A DNA stretch of 64,000 nt from an uncultured Oscillospiraceae bacterium (GCA_947522735.1 CANNTZ010000003.1:1-64000), one strand, 5' to 3'. Counted from the stretch's first letter, positions 43,474 through 53,673 are shown. Numbers and translations are program-made. The notes: a model not told the origin generated them from the letters alone.

Positions 43474-45894
43474 TCAGGCTGCGACGGCATCGATGCGCGC
43501 AAGCAGTACGCTGACGTCGTCCTCGTGCCCCGGCAGCACCCGCGAGCGAGCGCACTCCAATATCCGTTGCGCCGCCTCGTCAAGCGATTCTCCGCCGCGC
43601 AGCTCAAGCTCGCTCGCTATCCACGCGCCGTCGCCCTCGCCAAGCACGCCGTCCGATATCATCAGAAGCAGGTCGCCGTCCCGCAGCGCCAAGCTGCTCT
43701 TGTCAAAGCTTATCCCGCCGAGGATACCCGCGGGCATAGACGAGCCGTCCACCCTCAGCACCCTCCCTCCGCGTCTGAGGTAGCTTGGAGCCGCACCCGC
43801 CTTGTAAAATTCGGCGCGTCCGCCAAACGGATCGATGCTCACCGCGTCGATTGTCGCCAACGATTCGTCGCCCGCCTTGACCAGCATCGCGCAGTTCACC
43901 ATCTCCAGCGCCGAGTCGGCGTCGAACCCAGAGGTCATAAGCCTGTGAAGCAGCCCGACCGCCATCGACGAATCCACCGACGCGTGGCAACCGCTGCCCA
44001 TGCCGTCGCTTATCACGAAAAACGTGCGGCCTAAAACGTCCGTAAAGCTCCCGCAGGCGTCCCCGCAGAATTTTTCCCCGGAGACGCTGTACTGCCGCTG
44101 CGCCGACGTGATGATATAGTTCTCGCGCTCCCGGAAGATCAGCCGAGCCGCACCGCCCATCGTCCTCACCGACGGCGCCGAAAGCTCATACCCCAACAGG
44201 TCGCACAGCTCTGCCGTCAGCTCGGTGCGGTCAACGCGGTTCAGCTTATATTCCGGGATTTCCAGCTCCGCCGTGAACCGCCCTCCGCCGTCGGTGTAGC
44301 ACACCGTCCCAAGCGGCGCGAGCAGATATTTTTCGGCGGTCTCGCGCAGCAGAGCTGCTGCTTTTGCATCTACGCTGCGCATATGTGACAGCTCCCGCGC
44401 CATTCGCGACAGCATCACCGACATCCCGTTGAACTGCTCGGTAACAACCGTCCGCACCCGCGAAACCTGCGCGTCCGCGCTGCGCCGCGCAAGCTGTTCG
44501 CCATAACGCAGATTTATCTCGCTTACCAGCCGCTCCGGCGCAGCGCAGTTGTGTGCAAAATGCTCCGGCAGCGCCTTTGCGGAAACGCGCCCATCCTGCC
44601 GCAGCCGCTCCGCAAGCTCGTTCATCACGTTCATCGTGTTGGTATAATCCGCCTGCCAGCAGCGCACGTTTTTATAGCAGCCGCGGCAAAAGCCGTCCGC
44701 GACACGATCGAACACCTCCGAAACGCCGCCTTTTTTGCAGAGCCTGTCCATCTTTTCGCTGACTGCGCGCGTCGTTTCTGCCACGTCCCGGAGCGACGAC
44801 GCCGCAAGCTCAAGTCGCGCAACGGACAGCTCGCGCACCGGTCTCGTGTCCGTCGTATCCGCCTCGACCGCCGAAAAAGCCAGACGCTTTGCCAACGCCG
44901 GCGGTATCAGCAAAAACAGCACCGCTCCGGCACAGATCTCTATCAGCGGCGAGAGCCAGCCCGCGCCGAATGCCGCCGTACAGATTGCCCCGGCGCTCAC
45001 GAACGATATCGCAACGCCCAGCTTTCCGAAGGACGAGAATATCCCGCCGGTGAGTCCGCCGAGTGCGAACGCAGCCAAAAGCATTGCGAATCCCGCCGAA
45101 CCGCCCTGTCCCGCCACCGACGCCGCCGCGCAGGACAATCCCGCGGCCACCCCGGCTATTGCGCCGCCACTCTCGTGCCCGGCAAACGCGCACAGCATGA
45201 CTGCCGCCACGCCGAGCACTCTGCCGACTGACACCGACGCTATCTCGAACGACGACAATCCCGCCAACAGTATCGCCGCCGATATCACGAGACAGATGCG
45301 CTGCTGTGCTCCGGTTATCGCTGTTATCCTCCGCGTTTTTTCCGTTTTTTCGGCGCCGTCCGTTTTGACCAGCATTGCCCGCAGGAAAAAGAAGGCGGTC
45401 CCGCCCGCAACACACGCCTCACATAACGAGAGCAACACGTCGTATACCGTGGAACCGAACATTATGGAAAACGCAGCGCTTGCGAAGAATATCGCCACTG
45501 CCGAGACGACGCAGGGCGTCGCTGCGCTGCGCTTCAGCCTTGGCGAAACGCCGAGAAGCCCGCGCAGCACCAGCATCAGCGCCATCACCGCGAGATATTT
45601 CATATTGCTGACAGTCCCGGCGGTCAGCACATATCCGATGACCGCACCCGCCGCCGGAGCGTAGCCATATTCGCGACAGAAGCTCAGCTCGGACATTGCT
45701 GCGGCTGCAAAGGCTGCGCCAAACGGCGCGAACGTGGCGCCGCCAAGCTCCAGCCTTGCCGCCGCCGCCAAAAAACCAGCGGCCAACGAGCCTATCACCC
45801 CGGCGGTCTTGGCGAGCCACTCCTGTTTGATGAACCTGTCCCAATCCCTTGTGACGCGTTCGGTAAACGCAGCCGTTCCGGCGCGCTGCCTCAT
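43474..45894 (-). CDS. spoIIE: Stage II sporulation protein E-like PP2C phosphatase
   Basis: This protein of about 806 residues has ten or so membrane segments in its first 340 residues, a central regulatory region with a Cys-rich patch (CRGCYKNVRCW) and a C-terminal PP2C phosphatase domain (FFVISDGMGSGCHASVDS, LLMISDGVLGEGD, EDDVSVLLARI). This is the full SpoIIE layout. In sporulating cells SpoIIE binds FtsZ at the polar septum and dephosphorylates SpoIIAA to activate sigma-F. The ATG at 45894 is preferred; an in-frame extension of 32 codons looks non-coding. It shows the organism carries sporulation genes. Confidence 0.92.
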   Translation of the reverse strand: MRQRAGTAAFTERVTRDWDRFIKQEWLAKTAGVIGSLAAGFLAAAARLELGGATFAPFGAAFAAAAMSELSFCREYGYAPAAGAVIGYVLTAGTVSNMKYLAVMALMLVLRGLLGVSPRLKRSAATPCVVSAVAIFFASAAFSIMFGSTVYDVLLSLCEACVAGGTAFFFLRAMLVKTDGAEKTEKTRRITAITGAQQRICLVISAAILLAGLSSFEIASVSVGRVLGVAAVMLCAFAGHESGGAIAGVAAGLSCAAASVAGQGGSAGFAMLLAAFALGGLTGGIFSSFGKLGVAISFVSAGAICTAAFGAGWLSPLIEICAGAVLFLLIPPALAKRLAFSAVEADTTDTRPVRELSVARLELAASSLRDVAETTRAVSEKMDRLCKKGGVSEVFDRVADGFCRGCYKNVRCWQADYTNTMNVMNELAERLRQDGRVSAKALPEHFAHNCAAPERLVSEINLRYGEQLARRSADAQVSRVRTVVTEQFNGMSVMLSRMARELSHMRSVDAKAAALLRETAEKYLLAPLGTVCYTDGGGRFTAELEIPEYKLNRVDRTELTAELCDLLGYELSAPSVRTMGGAARLIFRERENYIITSAQRQYSVSGEKFCGDACGSFTDVLGRTFFVISDGMGSGCHASVDSSMAVGLLHRLMTSGFDADSALEMVNCAMLVKAGDESLATIDAVSIDPFGGRAEFYKAGAAPSYLRRGGRVLRVDGSSMPAGILGGISFDKSSLALRDGDLLLMISDGVLGEGDGAWIASELELRGGESLDEAAQRILECARSRVLPGHEDDVSVLLARIDAVAA

Positions 45895-46163
45895 GCTTTT
45901 CCACTTCCTTCCGTTTAATTGGATATTTCTGGTAATATTATAATACTCTCTTGTGGAAAAATATGGTGAAACAGATGCGCGCAACAGCACTTTTTTTATA
46001 AAAAACAGTTGCCTGACGTAATAGACCGGCGATTGTTGTCGTTAGAGGCCCAGCCCGCAGCTCAATATCAAATGACCGTTCACTGAAAACACCTCCGACA
46101 CAATTGTCTGCGCTTGTGCCCCCTCCTGACTTCCTCGCACATATAAAAAACAGGAGGAGGATT

Positions 46164-46197
46164 AAGGGAGAGGTCTCGTAAGTAAGTCCTCTCCCTT
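46164..46197. repeat. Perfect 10-bp inverted repeat
   Basis: AAGGGAGAGG (46164-46173) and CCTCTCCCTT (46188-46197) flank a 14-nt loop. No immediate T-run follows; on the minus strand GTTTTTT lies about 14 nt beyond. It may be a weak terminator. Confidence 0.5.
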
Positions 46198-46313
46198 CGG
46201 CCTTTGTAATCAGTCAGAATGATTGAATTGCCGGTAAAAATCAATCCTATTGGGGGATTATAAGCAGAGCCGCAAAAATCGTAAACCACGATATAATTTG
46301 CAGCTAAACGGGA

Positions 46314-46343
46314 AAGGCGGCAGAGGTAAATCCTTGCCGCCTT
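46314..46343. repeat. Inverted repeat (possible terminator)
   Basis: AAGGCGGCA (46314-46322) pairs with TGCCGCCTT (46335-46343) around a 12-nt loop. No good T-run follows on either strand. Confidence 0.45.
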
Positions 46344-46464
46344 AACTTATATTCAAAAAATCCTCTATCGCAAAATATGCAAAAGTCGATAGGCCAAATT
46401 AAGCTTCACGGAAAATCTGCGCAGGTTGTACGATGATGTGTGGCAGCGAAGAGTAAAAAGGATA

Positions 46465-46533
46465 GCGAATGGGAACGACCTGCGTTAAGGTTGAGTTGTA
46501 GAGACAAAACCGAAAGGCAGGTCATCCCTTCGC
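46465..46533 (+). other. Nested stem-loop structure before a short open frame
   Basis: GCGAA-GGG-GACCTGC (46465-46483) pairs with GCAGGTC-CCC-TTCGC (46517-46533). An inner GGTT/AACC helix (46489-46492 with 46508-46511) lies in the loop. The structure ends one base before an ATG at 46535 that opens 28 codons. It may be a structured RNA or a mobile-element end; identity unknown. Confidence 0.4.
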
Positions 46534-46711
46534 CATGAAAAGTATAACACGGGATCTCTTAACACGAGGGCGTGGCAGCACAGGCATTAGAACGCAAGGA
46601 TATTCTTTCCGACCGCTGTGAGCCGGATATTCCCTGTACACGGATACAACAAAAAACGCAAATACAGACCCTAAAATTAATCAAGCGCGCAATTTCAATG
46701 TCCCTGTTCCT

Positions 46712-47686
46712 TCAGTTCATCATTCGGACGCTCTCCTCATGTACAATCGGATACCGGACAATTTCTGTCCCCTCCAGATCCTCGCGGTGCATGTCTACGC
46801 CGGAGATCCGGTGATTGTCATAGGTGGTATAGTAGTATATGCCCCTGCTTGTGTTGCAGCAGGAGGTATAGATGGTGATCTCATATTTTCCATCGCCAAG
46901 ATGGCAGCAGCCGCGCTGCTGATCCACGGATCCCAGAATATGAAAGAACTGACTGACGCTCTCCGCTTCACTCTCACCGGAACGGGAATTCATCTTCGTA
47001 AAGGCCACCCGGACAAACCGGGACTGGGAGGAAAGATCGCCGGGCAGCCCGATGGCCCCCATTCCTCTGCTGTATTCCGGCAACGACAGTCCCGGCGCAA
47101 AAGTCGTCTCCACGGGATTGGGAGACAGGCTGCGGTAATTGGCCAGATTCTGCATCTGCATTGGGAATGGCGGGTTGTTGGTGAGAACGCCGACGGGATT
47201 CTCATAGACCGTCAGACCGTCGGCCACGGATTCCACGGTAATCGTCTGCTCCCGGTCGGCAACAAGCCAATGCAGCTGCGCCACGGGAAGCTGTGGGCGG
47301 AAGGGTGTGTCCAGAATGTTCATTCTGCTCAAAAGCTCCTTTGCCTCCTTCACAGAGGAGCACCGGCTCAGCAGCCACGGGATCAGCTCAAACTGCGCGA
47401 TGTTGTCTTTTCCCTCGACATGCGGACGGTAGTAGGCGTTGCCCACAAAATTCAGCCCCGCTATGGCAAGACCCTTTTCATTGACCGCGTCGTAGAAAAG
47501 CGGAGTCCCCTCCATGACGCAGGCCATGCCGAGCATGGCATAGTGGTGCGTTTGGGTCTCCTGCTCCAAATAGCGGAGAGGGTAGTTTCTGGGCAGAACC
47601 ACTACCTCCTCTCCGTAGGAGAACTCGTAGTCCAGCGTGCGTCCAAAATAGAAATCCTTGGAAAGGTAAGCTGCAGCAGTACACAT
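46712..47686 (-). CDS. bsh: Bile salt hydrolase (choloylglycine hydrolase)
   Basis: This 324-residue Ntn hydrolase begins MCTAA, with Cys2 as the nucleophile after Met removal. Conserved residues are Arg16 and Asp19 (FGRTLDYEFSYGEE), Asn79 (GLNFVGNAYY), Asn170 in GVLTNNPPF and Arg223 in SRFVR, all in the positions known for bile salt hydrolases. It cuts glycine or taurine from conjugated bile acids and is cytoplasmic. AAGGAG precedes the ATG. It is last in a six-gene operon headed by a MarR regulator. Penicillin V acylase is the main alternative, but the loops match the BSH type well. Confidence 0.9.
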   Translation of the reverse strand: MCTAAAYLSKDFYFGRTLDYEFSYGEEVVVLPRNYPLRYLEQETQTHHYAMLGMACVMEGTPLFYDAVNEKGLAIAGLNFVGNAYYRPHVEGKDNIAQFELIPWLLSRCSSVKEAKELLSRMNILDTPFRPQLPVAQLHWLVADREQTITVESVADGLTVYENPVGVLTNNPPFPMQMQNLANYRSLSPNPVETTFAPGLSLPEYSRGMGAIGLPGDLSSQSRFVRVAFTKMNSRSGESEAESVSQFFHILGSVDQQRGCCHLGDGKYEITIYTSCCNTSRGIYYYTTYDNHRISGVDMHREDLEGTEIVRYPIVHEESVRMMN

Positions 47687-47707
47687 GATAAGTTTCTCCT
47701 TGCAGGC

Positions 47708-48250
47708 TCAATATTTTCTGCGGAACTGACTGACCGACAAAAGGATGCAGTCGATTCCCAGCAGGATCAGGTAGAAGCTGATGATATACCGGATGGACAG
47801 CAGGGACAGCCACGGATGGATTAGCATCATCATACCAAGGATGAGTCCGATAACATTCAATATCAGCGTAAAGCAATAGGCAAAGTTGCCGGAAAAGAGA
47901 CGGATCCGATTCAGGCTCGACAGCCGGGAAATGCAATGGGAGATGAACCACAGCGGGAACAGGATTGTCAGAATGATTTTACCCGCAGTGGGATAGACCA
48001 GCAGCATGAGTCCTGTCATAACGCTCAGAATCCCGGAAATCAGAGAAACCACCGGACCGAAGCCGGTATAGCGTTCCATGCGAACATACAGCAGAATATC
48101 AATGATGCCCACGACGATAGCCATAATACCATAGAGCATAACAAATCCGGCAATTGCACTTTCCGGCCTTGCATATGTGGCGACGCCAAGCAGAATCAGC
48201 AGAATTCCCTCCGCCAGTCCAAGCCATCCGAAAACAGAGCGGCCTTTCAT
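47708..48250 (-). CDS. HdeD/DUF308-family membrane protein
   Basis: This 180-residue protein has six membrane segments in repeated DUF308 pairs (GLAEGILLILLGVATYARPE, then GILSVMTGLMLLVYP and so on). HdeD in enterobacteria contributes to acid resistance at high cell density; the function in Clostridia is unproven. Its ATG overlaps the ftsH stop codon (ATGA), so translation is coupled. The bile salt hydrolase gene follows 21 bp later. Confidence 0.85.
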   Translation of the reverse strand: MKGRSVFGWLGLAEGILLILLGVATYARPESAIAGFVMLYGIMAIVVGIIDILLYVRMERYTGFGPVVSLISGILSVMTGLMLLVYPTAGKIILTILFPLWFISHCISRLSSLNRIRLFSGNFAYCFTLILNVIGLILGMMMLIHPWLSLLSIRYIISFYLILLGIDCILLSVSQFRRKY

Positions 48251-50079
48251 TTTGCATTCTCCTTCCGGTTCAGTATTTCCATAAATTCTTCGCCTGTAAT
48301 CGTTTCTTTTTCGTACAGGTGCTTCGCCAGCTCGTCCAGCTTTGCCCGATTCTCCAGCAGGAGCTTTCTGGCCTTTTCATGCTGCGCTTTCACGACGGCA
48401 ACCGTCTTCAGGTCGATCTCCCGCTGTGTTTCGGCCGAGCAGGCCAGTGAGGCGTCACCGCCGAGATACTGATTGGTCACCGTCTCCAGTGCCACCATAT
48501 CAAAATCGTCACTCATGCCATAGCGGCTGATCATACCGCGAGCCAGCTTTGTCGCCTGTTCAATGTCGTTGGACGCCCCGGTGGTGACATCACCAAAGAC
48601 AATCTCCTCTGCCGCGCGTCCGCCGGTAAAGGTGGCGATTTTGTTTTCCAGCTCCCGCTTTGTCATCAGATATTTGTCGCCGGTGTCCACCTGCATCGTA
48701 TAGCCCAGCGCACCGGAGGTTCTCGGAATGATAGTGATCTTCTGAACCGGCGCGGAGTGACTTTGCAGCGCCGCCACCAGCGCGTGACCGACCTCGTGAT
48801 AGGCGACGACGTGCTTTTCCCAATCGGAGAGAACGGCGTTCTTCTTCTGATAGCCTGCGATGACCACCTCGATGCTCTCTTCCAAATCCGCCTCATTGAC
48901 GATGACGCGGCCATTGCGAACCGCACGGAGCGCGGCTTCGTTGATGATATTGGCAAGCTCCGCACCGGATGCACCGGCAGCCATACGGGCAATGGTGTGT
49001 AGGTTGACATCCTCCGCAGTTTTGATTTTCTTCGCGTGAACCTTCAGTATCGCCTCGCGGCCTGCGAGGTCGGGAAGCTCCACAGGCACGCGACGGTCAA
49101 AACGACCGGGACGGGTCAGAGCCGGATCCAGAGATTCAGGACGGTTGGTGGCCGCCAGAATGATAACGCCGGTGTTGCCCTCAAAGCCGTCCATCTCAGT
49201 TAAAAGCTGGTTGAGCGTCTGCTCACGCTCATCGTTGCCGCCCATGCCTCCGCTGTTCCGCTTCTGACCGATGGCATCGATCTCGTCAATGAACACGATG
49301 CAGGGAGCTTTTTCCTTTGCCTGCTTGAACAGATCACGAACCTTGGAGGCGCCCATGCCCACGAACATCTCCACAAATTCCGAGCCGGAGATGGAGAAGA
49401 ACGGGACATTTGCCTCCCCTGCAACCGCCTTTGCCAGCATGGTCTTACCGGTACCCGGAGGGCCTACCAGCAGAAGCCCCTTCGGCATGGAAGCGCCCGC
49501 CTCGGTGTATTTGTCCGGATTGTGGAGATAGTCCACGATCTCGGACAGGCTTTCCTTGGCTTCATCCTCGCCCGCCACATCGCTGAAACGGATGCCCTTT
49601 GTGGACTCTACATACACCCTGGCGTTGGATTTTCCGACGCCGCCGAAGATCATGGAATTTTTTCCGCCAGCCTGCTCCAACAGCTTCTTGCTCATATATT
49701 GGCCAATGCCGATGAAAATCAGCAGCGGCAGGACGCCGGTGAGGAAAAAGCTGAGCAGCGGAGATGTGGTTTTCTGGACTTCCTTGGTGAATTTGGCGCC
49801 GGAGTCGTACAGCCGCTGCGTCAGGGTCGGATCGTCCATCGCGCCGGTTGTATAGATATTTGTGTTATCTTTATCCGTGAATACGATCTCGGAGTCGTTG
49901 ATCTGCACCTTGCCGATGTTCTTCTCGTCAATCATGGTCATGAAGGTGCCGTAATCCACCTCCTCCACCTGATTTCTCATCAGCATTGGCGTGAAGATCA
50001 GGTTAAACAGCAGAATGACGGCGATGATGACCAGATAGTAGAATATCAGCGGCTTTTTTGGTGATTTGATTTCTTTCAT
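48247..50079 (-). CDS. ftsH: ATP-dependent zinc metalloprotease FtsH
   Basis: This 610-residue membrane protease has two N-terminal membrane segments (about 11-33 and 108-128) flanking a small outer domain. The AAA domain has Walker A GPPGTGKT (206-213), Walker B IVFIDEIDAIG and second-region-of-homology TNRPESLDPALTRPGRFDRR. The zinc motif is HEVGH (428-432). It degrades damaged membrane proteins. AGAAGGAG precedes the ATG. Its place in an exporter/bile operon, away from housekeeping genes such as tilS-hpt, suggests it is a second, stress-linked copy. Confidence 0.93.
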   Translation of the reverse strand: MKEIKSPKKPLIFYYLVIIAVILLFNLIFTPMLMRNQVEEVDYGTFMTMIDEKNIGKVQINDSEIVFTDKDNTNIYTTGAMDDPTLTQRLYDSGAKFTKEVQKTTSPLLSFFLTGVLPLLIFIGIGQYMSKKLLEQAGGKNSMIFGGVGKSNARVYVESTKGIRFSDVAGEDEAKESLSEIVDYLHNPDKYTEAGASMPKGLLLVGPPGTGKTMLAKAVAGEANVPFFSISGSEFVEMFVGMGASKVRDLFKQAKEKAPCIVFIDEIDAIGQKRNSGGMGGNDEREQTLNQLLTEMDGFEGNTGVIILAATNRPESLDPALTRPGRFDRRVPVELPDLAGREAILKVHAKKIKTAEDVNLHTIARMAAGASGAELANIINEAALRAVRNGRVIVNEADLEESIEVVIAGYQKKNAVLSDWEKHVVAYHEVGHALVAALQSHSAPVQKITIIPRTSGALGYTMQVDTGDKYLMTKRELENKIATFTGGRAAEEIVFGDVTTGASNDIEQATKLARGMISRYGMSDDFDMVALETVTNQYLGGDASLACSAETQREIDLKTVAVVKAQHEKARKLLLENRAKLDELAKHLYEKETITGEEFMEILNRKENAK

Positions 50080-50127
50080 ACATATCTCCTTCTCTTAAAA
50101 TAGCTTTATATCAGCAGTTTAAACCAC

Positions 50128-51906
50128 TCAGGAGGCCTGCTCAAACTGACTGTTATACAAATCGGCATAGAAGCCGCCCTTGCGCATGAGCTCCTCGTGG
50201 GTTCCGCTTTCGATCACATCGCCGTCACACATCACAAGGATCAGATCGGCGTTTTTAATAGTGGAAAGACGGTGGGCGATCACGAAGCTGGTGCGATCCT
50301 TTGTCAGCTCGTCCATGGCCCGCTGGATCAAAAGCTCCGTGCGGGTATCCACCGACGAGGTGGCTTCATCAAGGATAAGCATGGGCGCGTTTTGCAGCAT
50401 GGCGCGGGCGATTGTGAGAAGCTGCTTCTGGCCGGCAGAAATGTTGGCGCTTTCGGAGAGGACGGTGTCGAGGCCCTGCGGGAGCGTATGAACGAATTTG
50501 TCCAGCCCGCAGGCACGGCAGACCTCCTCCAACTGCTCGTCGGTGATGCCCTCCATGTTATAGACGAGATTCTCCCGAACCGTCCCCTCAAACAGCCAGG
50601 TATCCTGCAAAACCATGCTGAACAGCTTGTGCAGATTCTCCCGGCTCATGTCGGAGATGGGAACGCCGTCGATCCTGATGCTGCCGCTGTTGATCTCAAA
50701 GAAGCGCATGAGCAGGTTGACCATAGTCGTTTTTCCGGCTCCGGTGGGGCCGACGATGGCGACCTTCTGCCCGGGCTGCACCTCGGCGGAAAAATCCTTT
50801 ATGATGATCTTATCCGGAGTATCGGGATAGCTGAAGCGGACGTGCTCAAAGCTGACATTCCCGTGAACCTCGGCGAGCTTCGTCGTTTTTTCGCTTTCAT
50901 CAGACAGCTCCTCACTTTCCAGAAAATCAAAGATGCGGTGCGCCGAAGCGGAGACGGTCTGCATGTTGGTCATGCCCTGGGCCATCTGGGTCAGCGGCGA
51001 GGTGAACAGGCGGACATAGAGAATAAAGGAGACGATCACGCCGAACTCGATGGTTCCGTTCATCGCAAGGATCGAGCCAAAAACACAGACGGCGACGTAA
51101 GCAATGTTCCCGATGATGTTCATCAGCGGCTGCATGATGCCGGAGAGGAACTGCGATTTCCAGTTTGCATCATAGACGGCGGAGTTGAGCCTATCAAACT
51201 GTGCGCCGATTTTGCGTCCGGCACGGCTGATGCACACGACCTCGTGGCCGGAGTACATTTCCTCTATATACCCGTTCAGCGCACCCAGGCTCTTCTGCCG
51301 CGCCGTAAAATACCGCTGAGATCCGGACATGATTATGAAGGTCAACAGCACGCCGATGAGCGTAATCCCAACCGAAAGAAGGGCAAGGCGCCATTCCGTG
51401 ACGAACATCATGATGAGACAGCCGGCAAACTGCGTTGCTGCGCTGATGATCGTCGGAAGGCTGTTGGTAAGTCCCTGCTGTAGGGTGGAGACATCGTTCG
51501 TAATACGGCTGAGAATGTCGCCCTGCGAGGTGGTATTGAAATATTTCTGCGGCACGCGGTTAATCTTGGCGGACAGCTCTCCGCGCATCCGATAGGACAT
51601 TTTCAGTGTGACGGCGGCCATCACATAATGCTGGATGAAGCTGAATAGCGCGCTCAGAATATAGATGACGGCCAGAAAGATACCGATCCTGCCTATCGCC
51701 GCAAGGTCGATGCCGCCGCCCAGTCCTTCGGACATCAGCGTGGCAATCTGACCGATCTTATCCGGACCGATGATCGTCATGACGGCGCTCAGAACTGCAA
51801 GCAGCAGGGCGCCGATGATTACGCCCATACCGGAACGCATATACCCGGCGACCCGCGGAACGGCTGAGCGGACGCCGTTTTGACTGTTTTTCCGTTTCAT
51901 TTTCAT
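50128..51906 (-). CDS. Heterodimeric multidrug-type ABC exporter, subunit B
   Basis: This 592-residue half-transporter has six membrane segments and an ATPase with Walker A GPTGAGKTT, signature ISAGQKQLL and Walker B MLILDEATSSVD with an intact catalytic Glu. The start follows GAGGAGGG. It lies 9 bp after its partner. By analogy with LmrCD/BmrCD pairs it provides the active ATP site. Export of bile acids or drugs is inferred from the operon only. Confidence 0.9.
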   Translation of the reverse strand: MKMKRKNSQNGVRSAVPRVAGYMRSGMGVIIGALLLAVLSAVMTIIGPDKIGQIATLMSEGLGGGIDLAAIGRIGIFLAVIYILSALFSFIQHYVMAAVTLKMSYRMRGELSAKINRVPQKYFNTTSQGDILSRITNDVSTLQQGLTNSLPTIISAATQFAGCLIMMFVTEWRLALLSVGITLIGVLLTFIIMSGSQRYFTARQKSLGALNGYIEEMYSGHEVVCISRAGRKIGAQFDRLNSAVYDANWKSQFLSGIMQPLMNIIGNIAYVAVCVFGSILAMNGTIEFGVIVSFILYVRLFTSPLTQMAQGMTNMQTVSASAHRIFDFLESEELSDESEKTTKLAEVHGNVSFEHVRFSYPDTPDKIIIKDFSAEVQPGQKVAIVGPTGAGKTTMVNLLMRFFEINSGSIRIDGVPISDMSRENLHKLFSMVLQDTWLFEGTVRENLVYNMEGITDEQLEEVCRACGLDKFVHTLPQGLDTVLSESANISAGQKQLLTIARAMLQNAPMLILDEATSSVDTRTELLIQRAMDELTKDRTSFVIAHRLSTIKNADLILVMCDGDVIESGTHEELMRKGGFYADLYNSQFEQAS

Positions 51907-51915
51907 CCACCCTCC

Positions 51916-53670
51916 TCACGCAAGCTCCGAAGCGCTGAGCTGTGATGTGGCAATCTCGCGGTACATCCGGCAGCTCTGCATCAGTTCCTCATGGGTTCCC
52001 ACGCCGGCAATCTCGCCGTGCTCCAGAACAATGATCTTGTCGGCGTGGCGTATCGTGCTGATGCGCTGGGCGACGATGATCTTTGTGGTTTCGTGAAGCT
52101 GCCGACTCAGTCCTTCCCGCAGCTTTGCGTCCGTGCGGTAATCCAGTGCGGAGAAGGAATCGTCAAAAATCAGGATCTCCGGCTCTCTTGCCAGCGCGCG
52201 GGCAATCGAGATGCGCTGCTTTTGTCCGCCGGACACATTGCGCCCAAGCTGAGCGATCTCATATTCCGTACCCTCCGGCAGCTTGTCCACAAACTCCTTC
52301 GCCCTCGACAGCTCAACCGCACGGTTCAACTCCGCATCATCGGCAGCGGCGGCGCTTTCCCCGAAAAACACATTCTCCCGGATTGTCCCGGAGAACAGAA
52401 CGGCCTTCTGCGTCACATAGCCCAGCTTGTCGTACAGCGCGTCAAAGGTGTAGTCCTTCACATTGACGCCGTCCACCAGAACCTCGCCCTCCGTTGCGTC
52501 GTAGAAGCGGGGAATCAGGCTGACCAGCGTGGTCTTGCCGCTGCCGGTGGCGCCGATGATGGCCAGCGTCTCGCCCTTGTTCACCTTGAAATCAATATCT
52601 GTCAGCTCGTCCGCCGAAGCGTGGGGATACCGGAAGGATACATTCCGAAATTCCACCGTTCCGGTCTCCTTTCCGCTCTGCACGCTGCCCTCGCGGATGG
52701 AAGCCTTGCGCTCCAGCACCTCATTGATACGCTCCGCAGAGACCTGCGCCTGGGGCAGCATCAGAAAGATCATCGCCAGCATCGTGAACGCCATTACGAT
52801 ATAGGTCGCATAGGTGCTGAACACAAGCACCTCGCTGAACATCGTCAGCCGTGCCGCCGTGTCTGCGGCCGCAATATTGTTGACAAGTGCGGCGCCCACC
52901 CAGTAAATCGCAAGCGCCAGCCCGTTCATGCCCAGCGTCATGGTCGGCGACACTATGGCAAACAGCTTCTGGTTCTTCATCTGCAAATTCATCATGTCGC
53001 GGCTGGGCGTATCGAACTTTTCGTTCTGATATTCTTCCGCGTTGAAGGCGTGTACCACATTGATGCCGGTCAGATTTTCCCGCGCGACGCGGTTTATCTT
53101 ATCCGTCAGCTTCTGAACGATGCGAAAGCGCGGGATGCACAGCCCCATGACCGCCAGCAGCGTCACAAAGAGCACGATGACGAAGGCTGCTGTCACGGCA
53201 GACAGCTCCCGGCTCTTGCCGAGAATCTTGATGATCGCCCATACTGCCATAATGGGCGCCTTTATCATCATTTGCAAACCCATTGCAACGATCATCTGAA
53301 TCTGGGTGATATCGTTGGTTGTTCTTGTAATCAGGCTGGGGACGGAGAAATCCTGCATCTCCTCGCTTCCGACATCCATCACGTGATGAAACAGCTTGTC
53401 CCGGACGGCAAAGCTGAATCCGGACGCGGTCTTGGCTGCAAGATATCCGCAGGCGATGGCAAGCACTGCGCTGGCCGTCGTGCAGCCCAGCATTTTCAGT
53501 CCGACATTCGCGATGTCTGCCGTGGTGCCGGAGGTTTTTATCAGCATCGTCAACTCGGTCATATAGTCCGGCAGACGCAGATCAAAATAGATCTGGATCA
53601 CCACAAACACCAGACAGAGCATCGCCATCCACTTTTCTCTGCGGCGCATATTTTTCAAAAGCTTAAACAC
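51916..53670 (-). CDS. Heterodimeric multidrug-type ABC exporter, subunit A
   Basis: This 584-residue half-transporter has six membrane segments and an ATPase with Walker A GATGSGKTT, signature VSGGQKQRISIARA and Walker B ILIFDDSFSALD. Asp in place of the catalytic Glu marks the degenerate site, complementing the partner. The start is GTG at 53670, seven bases after AGGGGAT. The gene lies 3 bp after the MarR gene, so regulator and exporter are tightly coupled. Confidence 0.9.
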   Translation of the reverse strand: MFKLLKNMRRREKWMAMLCLVFVVIQIYFDLRLPDYMTELTMLIKTSGTTADIANVGLKMLGCTTASAVLAIACGYLAAKTASGFSFAVRDKLFHHVMDVGSEEMQDFSVPSLITRTTNDITQIQMIVAMGLQMMIKAPIMAVWAIIKILGKSRELSAVTAAFVIVLFVTLLAVMGLCIPRFRIVQKLTDKINRVARENLTGINVVHAFNAEEYQNEKFDTPSRDMMNLQMKNQKLFAIVSPTMTLGMNGLALAIYWVGAALVNNIAAADTAARLTMFSEVLVFSTYATYIVMAFTMLAMIFLMLPQAQVSAERINEVLERKASIREGSVQSGKETGTVEFRNVSFRYPHASADELTDIDFKVNKGETLAIIGATGSGKTTLVSLIPRFYDATEGEVLVDGVNVKDYTFDALYDKLGYVTQKAVLFSGTIRENVFFGESAAAADDAELNRAVELSRAKEFVDKLPEGTEYEIAQLGRNVSGGQKQRISIARALAREPEILIFDDSFSALDYRTDAKLREGLSRQLHETTKIIVAQRISTIRHADKIIVLEHGEIAGVGTHEELMQSCRMYREIATSQLSASELA

Positions 53671-53673
53671 GGT

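Larger units (their letters stand above)
45895..46711. other. Gene-free stretch with several hairpins (left flank of the bile-stress operon)
   Basis: About 800 bp without a convincing gene. It holds three inverted repeats (46164-46197, 46314-46343, 46465-46533) and a 28-codon open frame at 46535-46621 that I do not recognise. It is more AT-rich than the flanking genes. It may be a degraded mobile-element or insertion junction. Confidence 0.5.
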
